A stretch of DNA of 64,000 bases from Leclercia sp. LSNIH1. GTDB taxonomy: Bacteria > Pseudomonadota > Gammaproteobacteria > Enterobacterales > Enterobacteriaceae. Below are positions 63,512 to 64,000 of this stretch, in pieces. The position numbers and the translations under genes are program-made. Location of the stretch: assembly GCF_002902985.1 (NCBI RefSeq), contig NZ_CP026167.1, positions 2,542,001-2,606,000 on the forward strand. The letters are read 5' to 3'. A model generated the notes under the pieces. That model was not told the origin of the DNA, made no database searches, and saw only the letters and a list, made by a program, of their open reading frames with translations. Each line of letters begins with the position of its first letter. Within the stretch, counting starts at the first letter, position 1.

Positions 63512-64000
63512 ATGAAAAAGTTATCGTATGAACGGATCTATCAATCAGCAGAATACCTGTCTCCTCTGGGCGAGGTTCAGTATCGTGCCCTGTTTGGCGG
63601 TTACACTCTGGCGGTAGATGACACGGTATTTGCCATGGTGTCGGAAGGGGAGTTATACCTGCGGGCCTATGAAGAGAGTGCACCCTACTGCGTAAAGCAT
63701 GCCTCGTCTTTCCTGACGCTGGTGAAGCGGGGGCGGCCGGTGTTGTTAAACTATTTTCGCGTCGATGAAGGACTCTGGCAGGATCGCGAAACGCTTCTGC
63801 AGCTCTCGTCGTTTGCGCTGGAGGCGGCGCGGCGGGAGCGCTGCGAACGCTACAAGCGCGAGAGGCTGAAAGATTTACCCAATCTCACCTTTCAGCTGGA
63901 GATCCTGCTCTATGAAGCGGGCATCACCAATGAAGAGGCATTACGTGAGCTGGGAGCAGAACAGTGCTGGCTGAAGATCAGAGCGCTGAACAAGCACCTC
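63512..64000 (+). CDS. sxy: Sxy/TfoX competence regulator (5' part only)
   Basis: First 163 codons of a Sxy (TfoX) family protein; E. coli Sxy has 209 residues, so about 46 codons lie beyond the window. The TfoX_N domain is visible (SYERIYQSAEYLSPLGEVQY, FGGYTLAVDDTVFAMV, ELYLRAYEES), and the start of the TfoX_C helical domain follows near residue 115. With CRP it activates competence genes at CRP-S promoters. The gap to sulA (about 215 bp) probably holds a structured leader, but I could not find a convincing CRP-S site in it. Divergent from sulA, as in E. coli. Confidence 0.95.
   Translation, partial: MKKLSYERIYQSAEYLSPLGEVQYRALFGGYTLAVDDTVFAMVSEGELYLRAYEESAPYCVKHASSFLTLVKRGRPVLLNYFRVDEGLWQDRETLLQLSSFALEAARRERCERYKRERLKDLPNLTFQLEILLYEAGITNEEALRELGAEQCWLKIRALNKHL

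Overview
The window is a stretch of chromosome from a gammaproteobacterium of the family Enterobacteriaceae. It follows the E. coli K-12 gene order from ycaD to sxy almost without a break, and most proteins have the E. coli length to the residue. The sequence resembles the Enterobacter / Lelliottia / Leclercia / Klebsiella group. Pointers are a CigR-like gene next to ycaD, no elf (ycbQRSTUVF) fimbrial cluster between ssuE and pyrD, and REP-type repeats of that group. I cannot fix the genus or species from the sequence alone. I see no prophage, insertion sequence, CRISPR array, tRNA or rRNA.

Layout. 1-1.1 kb: end of the MFS gene ycaD and a secreted Gly/Asn-rich CigR-family protein. 1.1-7.4 kb (minus strand): pflA, pflB, focA and ycaO, the fermentative formate module plus the YcaO protein. 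7.5-14 kb: ycaP, serC-aroA, cmk, rpsA and ihfB. 14-21.4 kb: comEC (ycaI), msbA-lpxK, ycaQ, ycaR-kdsB, an envelope lipid A / Kdo block. 21.5-30.5 kb: ycbJ, elyC and the tightly overlapping cmoM-mukF-mukE-mukB operon for chromosome condensation. 30.7-34 kb: ldtD, mepK and gloC. 34-42.8 kb: aspC, ompF, asnS, pncB (all minus) and pepN (plus). 42.9-47.2 kb: the ssuEADCB sulfonate operon (minus). 47.4-57.8 kb: pyrD, zapC, ycbX, rlmKL, uup and pqiABC. 58-64 kb: rmf, fabA, lonH, matP, ompA, sulA and the first 163 codons of sxy.

How the genes work together. Many neighbours share a pathway. PflA activates PflB, and FocA exports the formate PflB makes. SerC and AroA both feed amino-acid biosynthesis. 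LpxK and KdsB supply the lipid A core that MsbA flips. LdtD makes 3-3 peptidoglycan cross-links that MepK is known to cleave. PqiA, PqiB and PqiC form an envelope lipid-transport machine. Recognisable control sites include FNR (focA), CRP (serC), CpxR (ldtD), OmpR (ompF), NadR (pncB), PurR and a start-switching hairpin (pyrD), FabR and FadR (fabA), and a near-ideal LexA box (sulA).

Departures from K-12. ycaM, ycaN and ycaK are replaced by the CigR-like gene. ycaL is absent between aroA and cmk. The fimbrial cluster is absent before pyrD. The OmpF constriction loop carries Ile where E. coli OmpF has Glu117. I did not find a convincing undescribed multi-gene system. The better leads are the CigR-like protein, the OmpF loop change, a tiny upstream reading frame in the ompA leader, and several unexplained hairpins.
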